NCBI GenBank assembly: GCA_016792845.1
Contig: JAEUKH010000001.1
Location: 79,515-143,514 of the forward strand
DNA from: Myxococcales bacterium
GTDB lineage: Bacteria > Myxococcota_A > Polyangia > Polyangiales > Ga0077539
Direction: 5' to 3'
Length of the DNA stretch: 64,000 bases
Position numbers and translations under genes: made by a program. Each line of letters starts with the position of its first letter. The first letter of the stretch is position 1. This document shows, in pieces, positions 34,201-41,997 of this stretch. The notes under the pieces are model-generated. The model was not told where the DNA came from, searched no databases, and was given only the letters and a program-made list of their open reading frames with translations.

Positions 34201-37200
34201 GCCCGTGGTCGACGCCGACCGCGCCCGCAGCGCGCCGCCGTCACCCGCGCGGTGGCGCGAGGCCCTCGACCCTGAGGTGCTCGCGCCCCTCGCCGACGCC
34301 ACGGCGATGCTGCGCGACGGCGCCCTCACGCCGAACCCCCTCAGGCACCTCCTGCGGGTCGAACCCGGCGACCGCTGGACCCTCGAACGCGACGCCTCGG
34401 GCGCCCTCGCGCGGCTCGACGTCGAGCGCCTTGACGGTCACGGCGCGGCCTTCGCGCTGCACCGGAGCGCAACCCTCGGGCGCTGCGAGGTGACCCTCCG
34501 CCACGCCCTCCCGCAAGGGCGCGAGGGGCGCAGGGCCCGGGTCTCGCTGACCCTTGCGTTCGAGCGCGACCTCACCCGCGAGGGCCGCTACCCCCGCGAG
34601 GTGACCCCCGACCGTAGCGCGCGGCTCTCGGCCTTCTACCGCACCGCGATGGTGGGCGAGGCCGAGGCCGTGCGGGCCGGCGAGGCGCTCACCACCCGCT
34701 TCGTCGTCGACCGCGATTTCGTGCGCGAGTACGCCCTGGCCTCGAACGACACCTCGATCGCTTACGTGGGGGGCCGCGGGCGCGCCCACGCGATGCCCCT
34801 CAACGCGGCCTTCTCGGTCGCCTTCGAGGCGATCTTTCGCGCGACCTTCGTGCCCGGCGTCGCGTGGGACCCTTCGCGCCTCGTGCACCTCGAAAACAAG
34901 GTGCTCTGCGAGGGCCCGGTGCTGGTCGAGGGCGAGCACGTCGAGGTCACCGCGCGGCTCGTGGCCTGGGAGCCCGTGCGCGGCGGCGTGCGGCTCCGCG
35001 TGAGCGCGCAGCTCTGCACCGAGGGGGCCGCGCGGGCCCGGGTCGAGAGCACGTTCTTCGTGCAGGGCGCGGGCGATTTGTATCATTTTCGTCGCGAATC
35101 GGCCCGATTTGCGCTCCCTGCGCGAGACCCCGCGCGGGTCGATCTGCTCTGCGAGAAGCCTTGGTTTCACGGCGTCGACGGGGTCGCGATGCACGCCGAG
35201 GGGGCGCACCGGGTCGAGGCGAGCCTTGTGACCCGCACCGTCGAGGGGCGGCCCGTGGGCACCGTCGAGGCCGAGCTCTTCGACGAGGCCGGGCGCAAGG
35301 TGGCGACGCTCTTCGAGCAGCGCGAGGGGGTCGACGCGGCGGAGTGCGAGAGCGCGCGCTGGCTGCGGGCCTTCGCCGCCGAGGCCGAGGCCGCGGTGCC
35401 CGTGCCGGTGCCGTCGGCGCCGCACGTCGAGAGGCTCCTGGCGCCGTGGAGCCTCGTCGATTTCGCGCGGGCCTCGCTCGACGCGAACCCGCTCCATCGA
35501 GACGCCCACGCCGCCGCCTTGGCGGGCTTCGACCGCCCCATCGTTCACGGCCAATGGACGGCAGCGCGCGCCGTGGCCGCCGCGGTCTCGGGCTTCGCGG
35601 GCGCAGACGGCGAGCGGGTGCGCGCCATCGAGGTGAGCTTCACCGACAAGGTGATGCCCGGCGACGCGATGGAGTTCGTCGCGCGCCACACGGCGATGCG
35701 CGCGGGCGACCTCATCGTCGAGGTCGAGGCCCACGTGCGCGAGGGCGACGACACGCGGCTCGTGCTGCGCGGGCGGGTGCGGGTGGCGGCGCCGCGCACG
35801 GCGTACATCTTCCCCGGGCAGGGGGTTCAGACCACCGGCATGGGGATGGAGGGCTACGCCCGCTCGGCCGCCGCCCGCGCCGTGTGGGACGAGGCCGACG
35901 CCTTCTGCCGCGACAGCCTCGGGTTCTCGCTCCTCACGGTGGTGCGCGAGAACCCCGTCGAGATGCGCGTCGGGCTTGAGATCCACCGCCACGAGCAGGG
36001 CGTTCTGTTTCTCACGCAGTTCACCCAGGTCGCGATGGCGGTCTTGGCCATCGCCCAAGTGGCCGAGCTCCGCGAGCGCGGCGCCTTCTGCGAAGACGCG
36101 CTCTTCTGCGGTCACTCGGTGGGCGAGTACTCGGCCATCGGCGCGATCACCGACGCCCTCACGCTCTCGGCCGTGGTCGAGTGCGTCTACCAGCGCGGGC
36201 TCACGATGCAGACCTTCGTGCCCCGCGACGCCAACGGGCGCTCGCCGTACCGCATGGCCGTGGTGCGCCCCAACGTGGTGGGCATGGGCGAGGCCGAGCT
36301 CGTCTCGCTGGTCGCCGAAATCGCAAGTGAAACCAAGCTGTTGTGCGAGGTCGTGAACCTCAACATCCGCGGCCGGCAGTACTCGGTGGTGGGGCACGTC
36401 CCGGCCCTCGAAGCGCTGCGGGCGCGGCTGGTGGCGCGGGAGCCCCCCGGGGCGAAGCCGTCGTACCTTGAGGTGCCCGGCATCGACGTGCCCTTCCACT
36501 CGGTGGCGCTCCGCGACGGGGTGCCCGCGTTTCGCGAGAAGCTTGAGTCGTACATGCCCGCGGGGCTCGACGTGCGGCCGCTGGTGGGGCGGTACATCCC
36601 GAACCTCGTGGCGCAGCCCTTCGCGCTGACCCGGGCCTACCTCGACGACGTCATCGCCTGCACCGAGAGCGAAATCTTGTTGGGTCTCCGCGCCCAGTGG
36701 GACGCCGCGGGCGCCCCTCCCGCCGCCCTCGGCCGCGCCCTCTTCATCGAGGGCCTCGCGTACCAGTTCGCCTCGCCCGTACGGTGGATCGAGACCCAAG
36801 ACATCGTCGTCTCGCGGGGCCCCTCGGGGGTCGCCCGGGTCATCGAAATCGGCCTGGGCTCGGCGCCCACGCAAGCCAACATGGTGCGCGCCACCCTGGG
36901 CCTCGACCCCTCGCGGCTCGACCCCCCCGTCGTGCAAAACGTAGAGGCCGAACGCAAGGCCGTGTTTCACCTCTACGACCCCGCGGCCGTCGACGCCTCG
37001 CCCGAGCCTCAGACGGCCCCGCAGCGCCCCGCCGAGAGTCCTGCGCAGGCCGCTCCGACACCCGCCCCGACACCCGCCGCGGCGCCCGCGAGCGCGGGGC
37101 CCATCGCCGACGTGCCCCTCGGGGTGCGTGACGGCGTGGTGACGCTCCTCGCGCTGAAGGCCCGGGTGCGCGCCGACGAGGTGCGCGCCGACGAGAGCAT

Positions 37201-40200
37201 CGAGCAGCTCACCGGTGGCAATTCGTCGAAGCGAAACCAGGTCATGGCCGACCTCGGGGCTGAGTTCGCGATGGGCTCCATCGACGGCGCGCAGGAGCTG
37301 CCGCTCGGCGCCCTCATCGACGCCGTGAGCCGGGCCACCGCGGGGCGCTACAAGACCCAAGGGCCGTACCTCAAGGCCCAGGTGGCGGCGGCGCTCAAGC
37401 CCTTCGGGCTCTCGACCCGCGACGTGCTCGGGGCGCTGAGCGCGAAGGGGCTCCCCGAGGGGTTGAGCTTGCGCTTCCTCAACCGCGCGGCGATGTGGCT
37501 TCGTGCGGGGGAGTCGACCCGCGCCGGGGCCCTCGCGCCCCTCGCGTTGCCCAAGGTCGGCGACCGCGGCGCGGCCCTCGGGTGGGTCGACGCGGCCCTC
37601 GCGCACTACGCGAAAGAAGAGGGCTTCTCGCTCGCGACGGCGTCGTCTACGGGCGGCGCGACGGTCGACGCGGCGGCGCTCGAGAAGCTCCTCGGGCGCT
37701 ACTTCGGGGTGGGCGGCGCCTTCCTTGAGAGCCTACGCTTCGCCGAGGCCGCGCTCGGCCGAGACGTGTGGAGCGAGCTCGAAATCAAGGCCCCCGCGAG
37801 CGCCGAAGAGGCCGAGCGCCTCGGGCGCTACGACGCCGAACACGGCGCCGACTACGAGAAGGCCATTCGCCCCGCGTTCGCGAGCGAACAGGCCGTGGTG
37901 TTCAGCGGCGCCTGGGCCTGGGCGCGGCGCGACGCCTTCTCGCTGGCCCACGCCCTCGCGCGCGGCGAGGTCGACCCGCAGACGCTCCGAGAGACCGCCG
38001 CCCGCATCACCCGCGGGGCCGACGAGGCCACGCTGCGCACGGTGCGCTGGCTCCTCGAACGCGCCCGCCGTCGCGGGCACGCCCGGGCGGAGTCGGTGTT
38101 CGCGACCCTCGCGGCAGAGATCGATCCGCGGGCGATCCCGCGGGCCGCGAGCGAGGCCGTGCCCCTCGCGCCCGAGGTCGAGGTGCGGGCCGACGGGCGG
38201 CTCCGAGACTACGAGCGCCCCCGCGGCGCCGCGAACGCCGAGGCGGTGGCCGAAGAGCTCATCGCCGGGCGCCACGGCCGCCTCCGGAGCCACGGCTTCA
38301 GCGACCTCGACGGCGACGCGGTGGCCGCGGCCTTCGACAGCTCGCTCTCGGCGCTCGCCCGCGGCGCGCTGAGCTTCGCGGGCCGCACGGCCCTCATCAC
38401 CGGCGCGAGCGACCGCTCGATCGCCATCGAGCTGGTGAAGCTCCTCTTGACCGGCGGCGCGCGGGTGGTGCTCACCACCTCGCAGTTCACGCCCGAGCGC
38501 GTTCGCTTCTACCGCAGGCTGTTTCAGCGCTACGGCGCGCGGGGCGCCGAGCTCGCGCTCGTGCCCTTCAACCAGGGCTCGCGGCAAGACATCAAGCGAC
38601 TCGTGACCTGGCTCGTCTCGACCGAGAAGACTGTCGTCGGAGGCACCGCCCGCACCGTCAAGGAGCCGTGGCTGGTTGACCTCCTGGTGCCCTTCGGCGC
38701 CATCGGCGAAGAGGCCACCCTCGCTGAGATTTCAGACCGCTCGATGGCCTCGCTGCGGGTGCTGCTCTATGGCGTCGAGGCCCTGGTGAGCGAGTGCGCC
38801 CAGGCCTTCGCGCGGCTGCATGTGCGCGAGACCCGCACGCATGTGATTTTGCCGTTGTCGCCGAACCACGGGCAGTTCGGCAACGACGGGCTCTACGGCG
38901 AGACCAAGGCCGCGCTCGAAGCGATGCTCAACCGCTGGGGCAGCGAGCAGAGCGCCTGGGGGCGTCACAGCTCGCTCATCGGCGCGCGCATCGGCTGGGT
39001 GCGCGGCACCGGGCTCATGAACGTCAACAACGCCATCGCGCCGGGCCTCGAAGCGAGCGCCGGGGTGCGCACCTTCTCGGCGGCCGAGATGGGGCTCTTG
39101 CTCGGGGCCTGCTGCACCGACGCCGTGCGGGCCCTCGCGGCGCGCTCGCCCTTGGTGGCCGACCTCACCGGCGGCATGGACCGCGTGCGCGACCTCGCGG
39201 GCGTGGCCCGCCGACTGCGAGGCGAGCTGACCGCGAGGATGGCCCGCGCGAAGCGGCTCTCGGGGCTCCGAGAGGAAGAAGCCAAGGCCCTCGGCACGGC
39301 CCGCGCCCCGAAGCGGAGGGTCACCCCGGCGCCGCGGTTTCGTTCGTACTTCGCCTTCCCGAAGCTGCCCTCGTCGGCGCGCCGCGACGCGCTCTCGTCG
39401 CTGCGCAACCTCGACCTCTCGAAGGTCGCGGTGATCGTGGGCCTCGGCGAGGTGGGCCCGTGGGGCGGCTCGCGCACGCGCTGGTCGATCGAGTCGACGG
39501 GCGAGCTCAGCCTTGAGGCCTGCGTCGAGCTCGCCTGGCTCACGGGCCGCATTCGCTTCGAGCGCAGCCGCCAGCACGTCGGCTGGGTCGACGCGGCGAG
39601 CGGCGAGTCGCTCAAGGCCGTCGACATCAAGGCCCGCTACGAAGAGGCCATCATGGGCGACAGCGGCATCCGCTTCGTCGACCCCAAGATGCAGCACGGC
39701 TTCGACCCGCGAAAGCTCACGGTCTGGGCCGATGTGACGCTCGAACAAGACTTCGTCTTCCCGGTGCCGGGGCGCGCCGAGGGAGAGGCCTTTGTGAGCG
39801 CCGCGGGCGAGGGGGCTCGGCTGATCTTTGACCCCGCCCGCGACGGGTGGTTCGTGCTCCGCAAGAAGGGCACAAGCCTCAAGGTCGCCCGCGCCGCGCG
39901 GCTCAACCGCTACGTCGCCGGGCAGATCCCCGGCGGCTGGGACGCCACCCGCTACGGCATCCCCAAAGACCTCGCCGAGCAGGTCGACCGCACCACCCTC
40001 TTCAACCTCGTGGCCACCGTCGAGGCCTTCCTCTCGGCCGGCATGGAGCCCGAAGAGCTCTACAAGTACCTCCACCCGAGCGACGTCGGCAGCACCCAAG
40101 GCGCGGGCATCGGCGGCATGCAAAAGCTCCGTCGGCTGTACCTCGACCACCCGCTCGACCGCCCGCGGCAGGGCGACGCCTTGCAAGAGACGCTCATCAA

Positions 40201-41575
40201 CGTCACCGCGGCGTGGGTCGTTCAGTCGCTGGTGGGGAGCTACGGCCCCATGGTGCACCCCGTGGGCGCCTGCGCCACCGCCGCGGTCTCGATCGAAGAG
40301 GCCTACGACAAGGTGCTCGGCGGCAAGGCCAGCTTCATCGTCGCGGGCGGCTTCGACGACTACGGCGAGGAGGGCGCCATCGGCTTCGCTGACATGGCCG
40401 CGACCTGCGACACCGACGACATGCTCGGGCGCGCCATCCCGCCGCGACAGATGAGTCGACCGAACGACCGCCGCCGACGCGGGTTCGTCGAGGCCCAAGG
40501 GGGCGGCACGGTGCTCGTCGCGCGGGCCGACCTCGCGGTCAAAATGGGGCTGCCCATCTACGCCGCGGTGGCCCTCGCGCGCTCGTACGGCGACGGCATT
40601 CATCGCAGCATCCCGGCGCCCGGCCCCGGGGTGATGGCGGTGGCCGCCGAGCACGCCCCTGAGGGCCACGAGGTCGCCGCCGCGCGCTGCGCGCTCTCGC
40701 ACCGCGTGGCCCAATTCGAGCGCACCCGCGGTCAGCTCGACGCGCTGCGGGGGGCGCTCGGCGCCGACACCGTCGACGGGCTCATCGCCGCCGAGCGGGG
40801 CCGACACTTTCATCACTTCGCCGAGGGTGACCTGTCGGTCTCGCCCATGCGCCGCGCCCTCGCGGTCTTCGGCCTCGGGCCCGACGACGTCGCCGCCGCG
40901 TGGAAGCACGACACCTCGACCGACGCCAACGACCCCAATGAAAACCGCGTCTACGACCGCATCTTCTCTTGGCTCGGGCGCAGCCCCGGCAACCCCCTGG
41001 TGGTGGTCTCGCAGAAGGCCCTCACCGGGCACTCGAAGGGCGGCGCGGCGGCCTGGCAGGTGGCGGGCCTCTGCCAGGCGCTCGGGCAGTCGACCATCCC
41101 CGGCAACCCGAACCTCGATGACCCCGACCCGGTCATGCGAAGCTACGAGACCGTGGCCTTCACCGACACGCCCATCGCCCTCGAAGAGGGCAGCTTCGAG
41201 GCCGGGATCGTGACCTCGCTGGGCTTCGGGCACGTCGGCGGCATCGTGTGCCTCGTGCACCCCGACCGTGTGCTCGCGGCGCTCGACCCGGCGAGCTTCG
41301 TCGCCTACCGCGGTCGCCGCGACGCGCGCGAGGCGGGGCGCGTGCGCGACGAGCTCGCGGTCTTCGAGTCGGCCCGGCCGATGGTGAAGATCCGCAACGA
41401 GAAGCACTTCCTCGTGCCCGACGACCCGCGCTACGCGGGGCTCGAACCCGAGCACGCGGTGCTGCTCGACGCGGCCTCGCGGCGCCTCGTACGCAACGGC
41501 CCCATCGTGGCCGGTGGGGTCGCCGACAGGCTCCCCGCCGAAGACGCCCCGGTCGCCTCTCCCCCCGACTTCTGA
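31211..41575 (+). CDS. fas: Type I fatty acid synthase, mycobacterial/fungal architecture
   Basis: A 3454-residue multienzyme (AAGGAG ribosome site 8 bases upstream). Domains in order are: acyltransferase (GGQGAEW; active Ser161 in GHSQG); FMN enoyl reductase (FLPGMTPTTVEAPI near 475, EGGKAGGHHSW near 618); linker and hot-dog region (from about 1150); MaoC-like dehydratase (DANPLHRD and PIVHGQW, about 1420-1450); malonyl/palmitoyl transferase (FPGQGVQTTGMG; Ser1636 in GHSVGEY); ACP after an Ala/Pro linker (GGNSSKRNQ, Ser2005/2006); ketoreductase (ITGASDRS near 2395; Tyr2562 and Lys2566); ketosynthase (Cys3021 in GACATA; His3274 in TGHSKG). Mycobacterial FAS-I is about 3070 residues, so this one is larger. 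No PPTase domain; acpS follows in the operon. All catalytic residues look intact. Likely makes medium- to long-chain acyl-CoAs. Confidence 0.93.
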   Translation: MPSHDPPSMPLARASLAPEALDSQHFAPGASLPRLLVEAQAGRARVGVIFGGQGAEWLPALRELYGQHLAVRALVRAATERLRASAADPRLGAIASPARGFDLARWVDEPAAAPGPEVLRSSLVSQAGIFLTSIARMLAMHERGLDLAALTSLATAATGHSQGVMAAMVFAEGHDLAGVVRRSAEFASYFFWQGYRMQESFVLAEVAPSVRLAAEQAQIGEPTPMAAVAGLTTPLLEEALARFHRVNPQLPAIEVSLDNGYTRKVLSGPPASLVAFARALATARAAELQRFARGALGRRPIEYQWEFVAATAPFHSRYMEHGRRALPADLARESIRFDPAALKRPVLGNDGTDLAKCPDPESLVEALLKMQHVEPVRWGAVCAALRSSHPEGVTHVVDFGPGDAVAKLAGLNLRGFGVHVFALATESGRRDLAAESVPAGADYRRFAPRLRTNAAGVTVLDNAFTRWTGRAPVFLPGMTPTTVEAPIVAAASNAGFVAELAGGGQVTEKHFRLRARELGRTLDAGAGFVVNMLYLDPYLWNLHWKGEGLVQQLRREGVAIEGVTVSAGIPELAEAREIVSQCRALGITLVSFKPGTARQIQSVLEIARAEPDFTLGIQIEGGKAGGHHSWEDLRDLVRGAYHAIRECKNLVLSVGGGLRNPVDAWEWLSGRWSERLGFAPMPVDAVFLGTVTMAVREAMTSPQVKALLARTEGTDEWVAQGATRGGITSGKSQLDADIHYVWNSAAEVGRLLDAVAGNADAARARKTEIAAALARTAKPWFGELTEMTFAGALRRMVDLMAVGRGSEYEDGAWPDPSYRQRVFDFAAYIEEQLVDAAGESALGGLDDLDDPASFLSRFVARYPSAEQLRLAQSDADYFVQRICARPGKPVNFVPAIDADVRRWYKSDSLWQSHDPRYDADQVLIIPGPEAVQGIDAVDEPVGQLLGRFVQHGIDRLVADASPVNASPRAVDAPAMEAAATALGMRLEALPAGWLGTVPVVDADRARSAPPSPARWREALDPEVLAPLADATAMLRDGALTPNPLRHLLRVEPGDRWTLERDASGALARLDVERLDGHGAAFALHRSATLGRCEVTLRHALPQGREGRRARVSLTLAFERDLTREGRYPREVTPDRSARLSAFYRTAMVGEAEAVRAGEALTTRFVVDRDFVREYALASNDTSIAYVGGRGRAHAMPLNAAFSVAFEAIFRATFVPGVAWDPSRLVHLENKVLCEGPVLVEGEHVEVTARLVAWEPVRGGVRLRVSAQLCTEGAARARVESTFFVQGAGDLYHFRRESARFALPARDPARVDLLCEKPWFHGVDGVAMHAEGAHRVEASLVTRTVEGRPVGTVEAELFDEAGRKVATLFEQREGVDAAECESARWLRAFAAEAEAAVPVPVPSAPHVERLLAPWSLVDFARASLDANPLHRDAHAAALAGFDRPIVHGQWTAARAVAAAVSGFAGADGERVRAIEVSFTDKVMPGDAMEFVARHTAMRAGDLIVEVEAHVREGDDTRLVLRGRVRVAAPRTAYIFPGQGVQTTGMGMEGYARSAAARAVWDEADAFCRDSLGFSLLTVVRENPVEMRVGLEIHRHEQGVLFLTQFTQVAMAVLAIAQVAELRERGAFCEDALFCGHSVGEYSAIGAITDALTLSAVVECVYQRGLTMQTFVPRDANGRSPYRMAVVRPNVVGMGEAELVSLVAEIASETKLLCEVVNLNIRGRQYSVVGHVPALEALRARLVAREPPGAKPSYLEVPGIDVPFHSVALRDGVPAFREKLESYMPAGLDVRPLVGRYIPNLVAQPFALTRAYLDDVIACTESEILLGLRAQWDAAGAPPAALGRALFIEGLAYQFASPVRWIETQDIVVSRGPSGVARVIEIGLGSAPTQANMVRATLGLDPSRLDPPVVQNVEAERKAVFHLYDPAAVDASPEPQTAPQRPAESPAQAAPTPAPTPAAAPASAGPIADVPLGVRDGVVTLLALKARVRADEVRADESIEQLTGGNSSKRNQVMADLGAEFAMGSIDGAQELPLGALIDAVSRATAGRYKTQGPYLKAQVAAALKPFGLSTRDVLGALSAKGLPEGLSLRFLNRAAMWLRAGESTRAGALAPLALPKVGDRGAALGWVDAALAHYAKEEGFSLATASSTGGATVDAAALEKLLGRYFGVGGAFLESLRFAEAALGRDVWSELEIKAPASAEEAERLGRYDAEHGADYEKAIRPAFASEQAVVFSGAWAWARRDAFSLAHALARGEVDPQTLRETAARITRGADEATLRTVRWLLERARRRGHARAESVFATLAAEIDPRAIPRAASEAVPLAPEVEVRADGRLRDYERPRGAANAEAVAEELIAGRHGRLRSHGFSDLDGDAVAAAFDSSLSALARGALSFAGRTALITGASDRSIAIELVKLLLTGGARVVLTTSQFTPERVRFYRRLFQRYGARGAELALVPFNQGSRQDIKRLVTWLVSTEKTVVGGTARTVKEPWLVDLLVPFGAIGEEATLAEISDRSMASLRVLLYGVEALVSECAQAFARLHVRETRTHVILPLSPNHGQFGNDGLYGETKAALEAMLNRWGSEQSAWGRHSSLIGARIGWVRGTGLMNVNNAIAPGLEASAGVRTFSAAEMGLLLGACCTDAVRALAARSPLVADLTGGMDRVRDLAGVARRLRGELTARMARAKRLSGLREEEAKALGTARAPKRRVTPAPRFRSYFAFPKLPSSARRDALSSLRNLDLSKVAVIVGLGEVGPWGGSRTRWSIESTGELSLEACVELAWLTGRIRFERSRQHVGWVDAASGESLKAVDIKARYEEAIMGDSGIRFVDPKMQHGFDPRKLTVWADVTLEQDFVFPVPGRAEGEAFVSAAGEGARLIFDPARDGWFVLRKKGTSLKVARAARLNRYVAGQIPGGWDATRYGIPKDLAEQVDRTTLFNLVATVEAFLSAGMEPEELYKYLHPSDVGSTQGAGIGGMQKLRRLYLDHPLDRPRQGDALQETLINVTAAWVVQSLVGSYGPMVHPVGACATAAVSIEEAYDKVLGGKASFIVAGGFDDYGEEGAIGFADMAATCDTDDMLGRAIPPRQMSRPNDRRRRGFVEAQGGGTVLVARADLAVKMGLPIYAAVALARSYGDGIHRSIPAPGPGVMAVAAEHAPEGHEVAAARCALSHRVAQFERTRGQLDALRGALGADTVDGLIAAERGRHFHHFAEGDLSVSPMRRALAVFGLGPDDVAAAWKHDTSTDANDPNENRVYDRIFSWLGRSPGNPLVVVSQKALTGHSKGGAAAWQVAGLCQALGQSTIPGNPNLDDPDPVMRSYETVAFTDTPIALEEGSFEAGIVTSLGFGHVGGIVCLVHPDRVLAALDPASFVAYRGRRDAREAGRVRDELAVFESARPMVKIRNEKHFLVPDDPRYAGLEPEHAVLLDAASRRLVRNGPIVAGGVADRLPAEDAPVASPPDF

Positions 41576-41580
41576 GCGCC

Positions 41581-41982
41581 GTGAGCATCCTCGGAATCGG
41601 CAACGACCTGGTCGACTGCGCCCGCTTCGAAGCGCTGCTCTCGGAGCCGGGCACCCATTTCGCGTCGCGCACCTTCACCCCCGCCGAGCGCCACCTCGCG
41701 CGGGCCCGAGCGGGGCGCGAGGTCGAGCACCTCGCCGCGCGCTTCGCCGCCAAAGAGGCCACCCTCAAGGCCCTCTCGCAGGCCCTCGCGCCGCGTCGCT
41801 TGCCGACCGCCCTCGCCGACCTGACCGAGATCGAGGTGCTCTCTGACGAAGACCACCGCCCCAGCCTGGTGCTCTCGGGCGCCGTGCTCTCGCTGGCCCG
41901 CGCGGCGTCGGTCGCACGCTTGCATGTCTCGCTCTCGCACGAGCACGGTTACGCCGCGGCCTTTGTGGTGGCCGAAGGCTGA
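41581..41982 (+). CDS. acpS: Holo-[acyl-carrier-protein] synthase
   Basis: A 133-residue 4'-phosphopantetheinyl transferase from GTG 41581, five bases after the FAS stop. It has the family blocks ILGIGNDLVDCARFEALL and FAAKEATLKAL, with the Mg-binding Asp and Glu in place, and the SLSHEHGYAAAFVVAE end. It should transfer phosphopantetheine from CoA to the ACP domain of the adjacent synthase. In Mycobacterium, acpS also directly follows fas, so the order is shared. A separate host AcpS for type II synthesis presumably exists elsewhere. Confidence 0.95.
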   Translation: MSILGIGNDLVDCARFEALLSEPGTHFASRTFTPAERHLARARAGREVEHLAARFAAKEATLKALSQALAPRRLPTALADLTEIEVLSDEDHRPSLVLSGAVLSLARAASVARLHVSLSHEHGYAAAFVVAEG

Positions 41983-41997
41983 GAAAAGAGTCACCCG

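Noticed and set aside
34241..37606. Very long open frame (about 1120 codons) antisense to the FAS gene
   Set aside because: High-GC coding DNA creates long open antisense frames. Its translation is rich in Arg/Gly/His/Glu with no domain, while the sense strand encodes a complete enzyme.
38732..41455. Second long antisense frame over the FAS ketosynthase region
   Set aside because: Same shadow effect; low-complexity translation and no start signals.
31211..41575. Modular polyketide or PUFA synthase
   Set aside because: Single copies of each domain in FAS-I order, an FMN-type enoyl reductase and a MaoC-type dehydratase, and no tandem ACPs or C-terminal thioesterase; the downstream acpS matches FAS-I loci.
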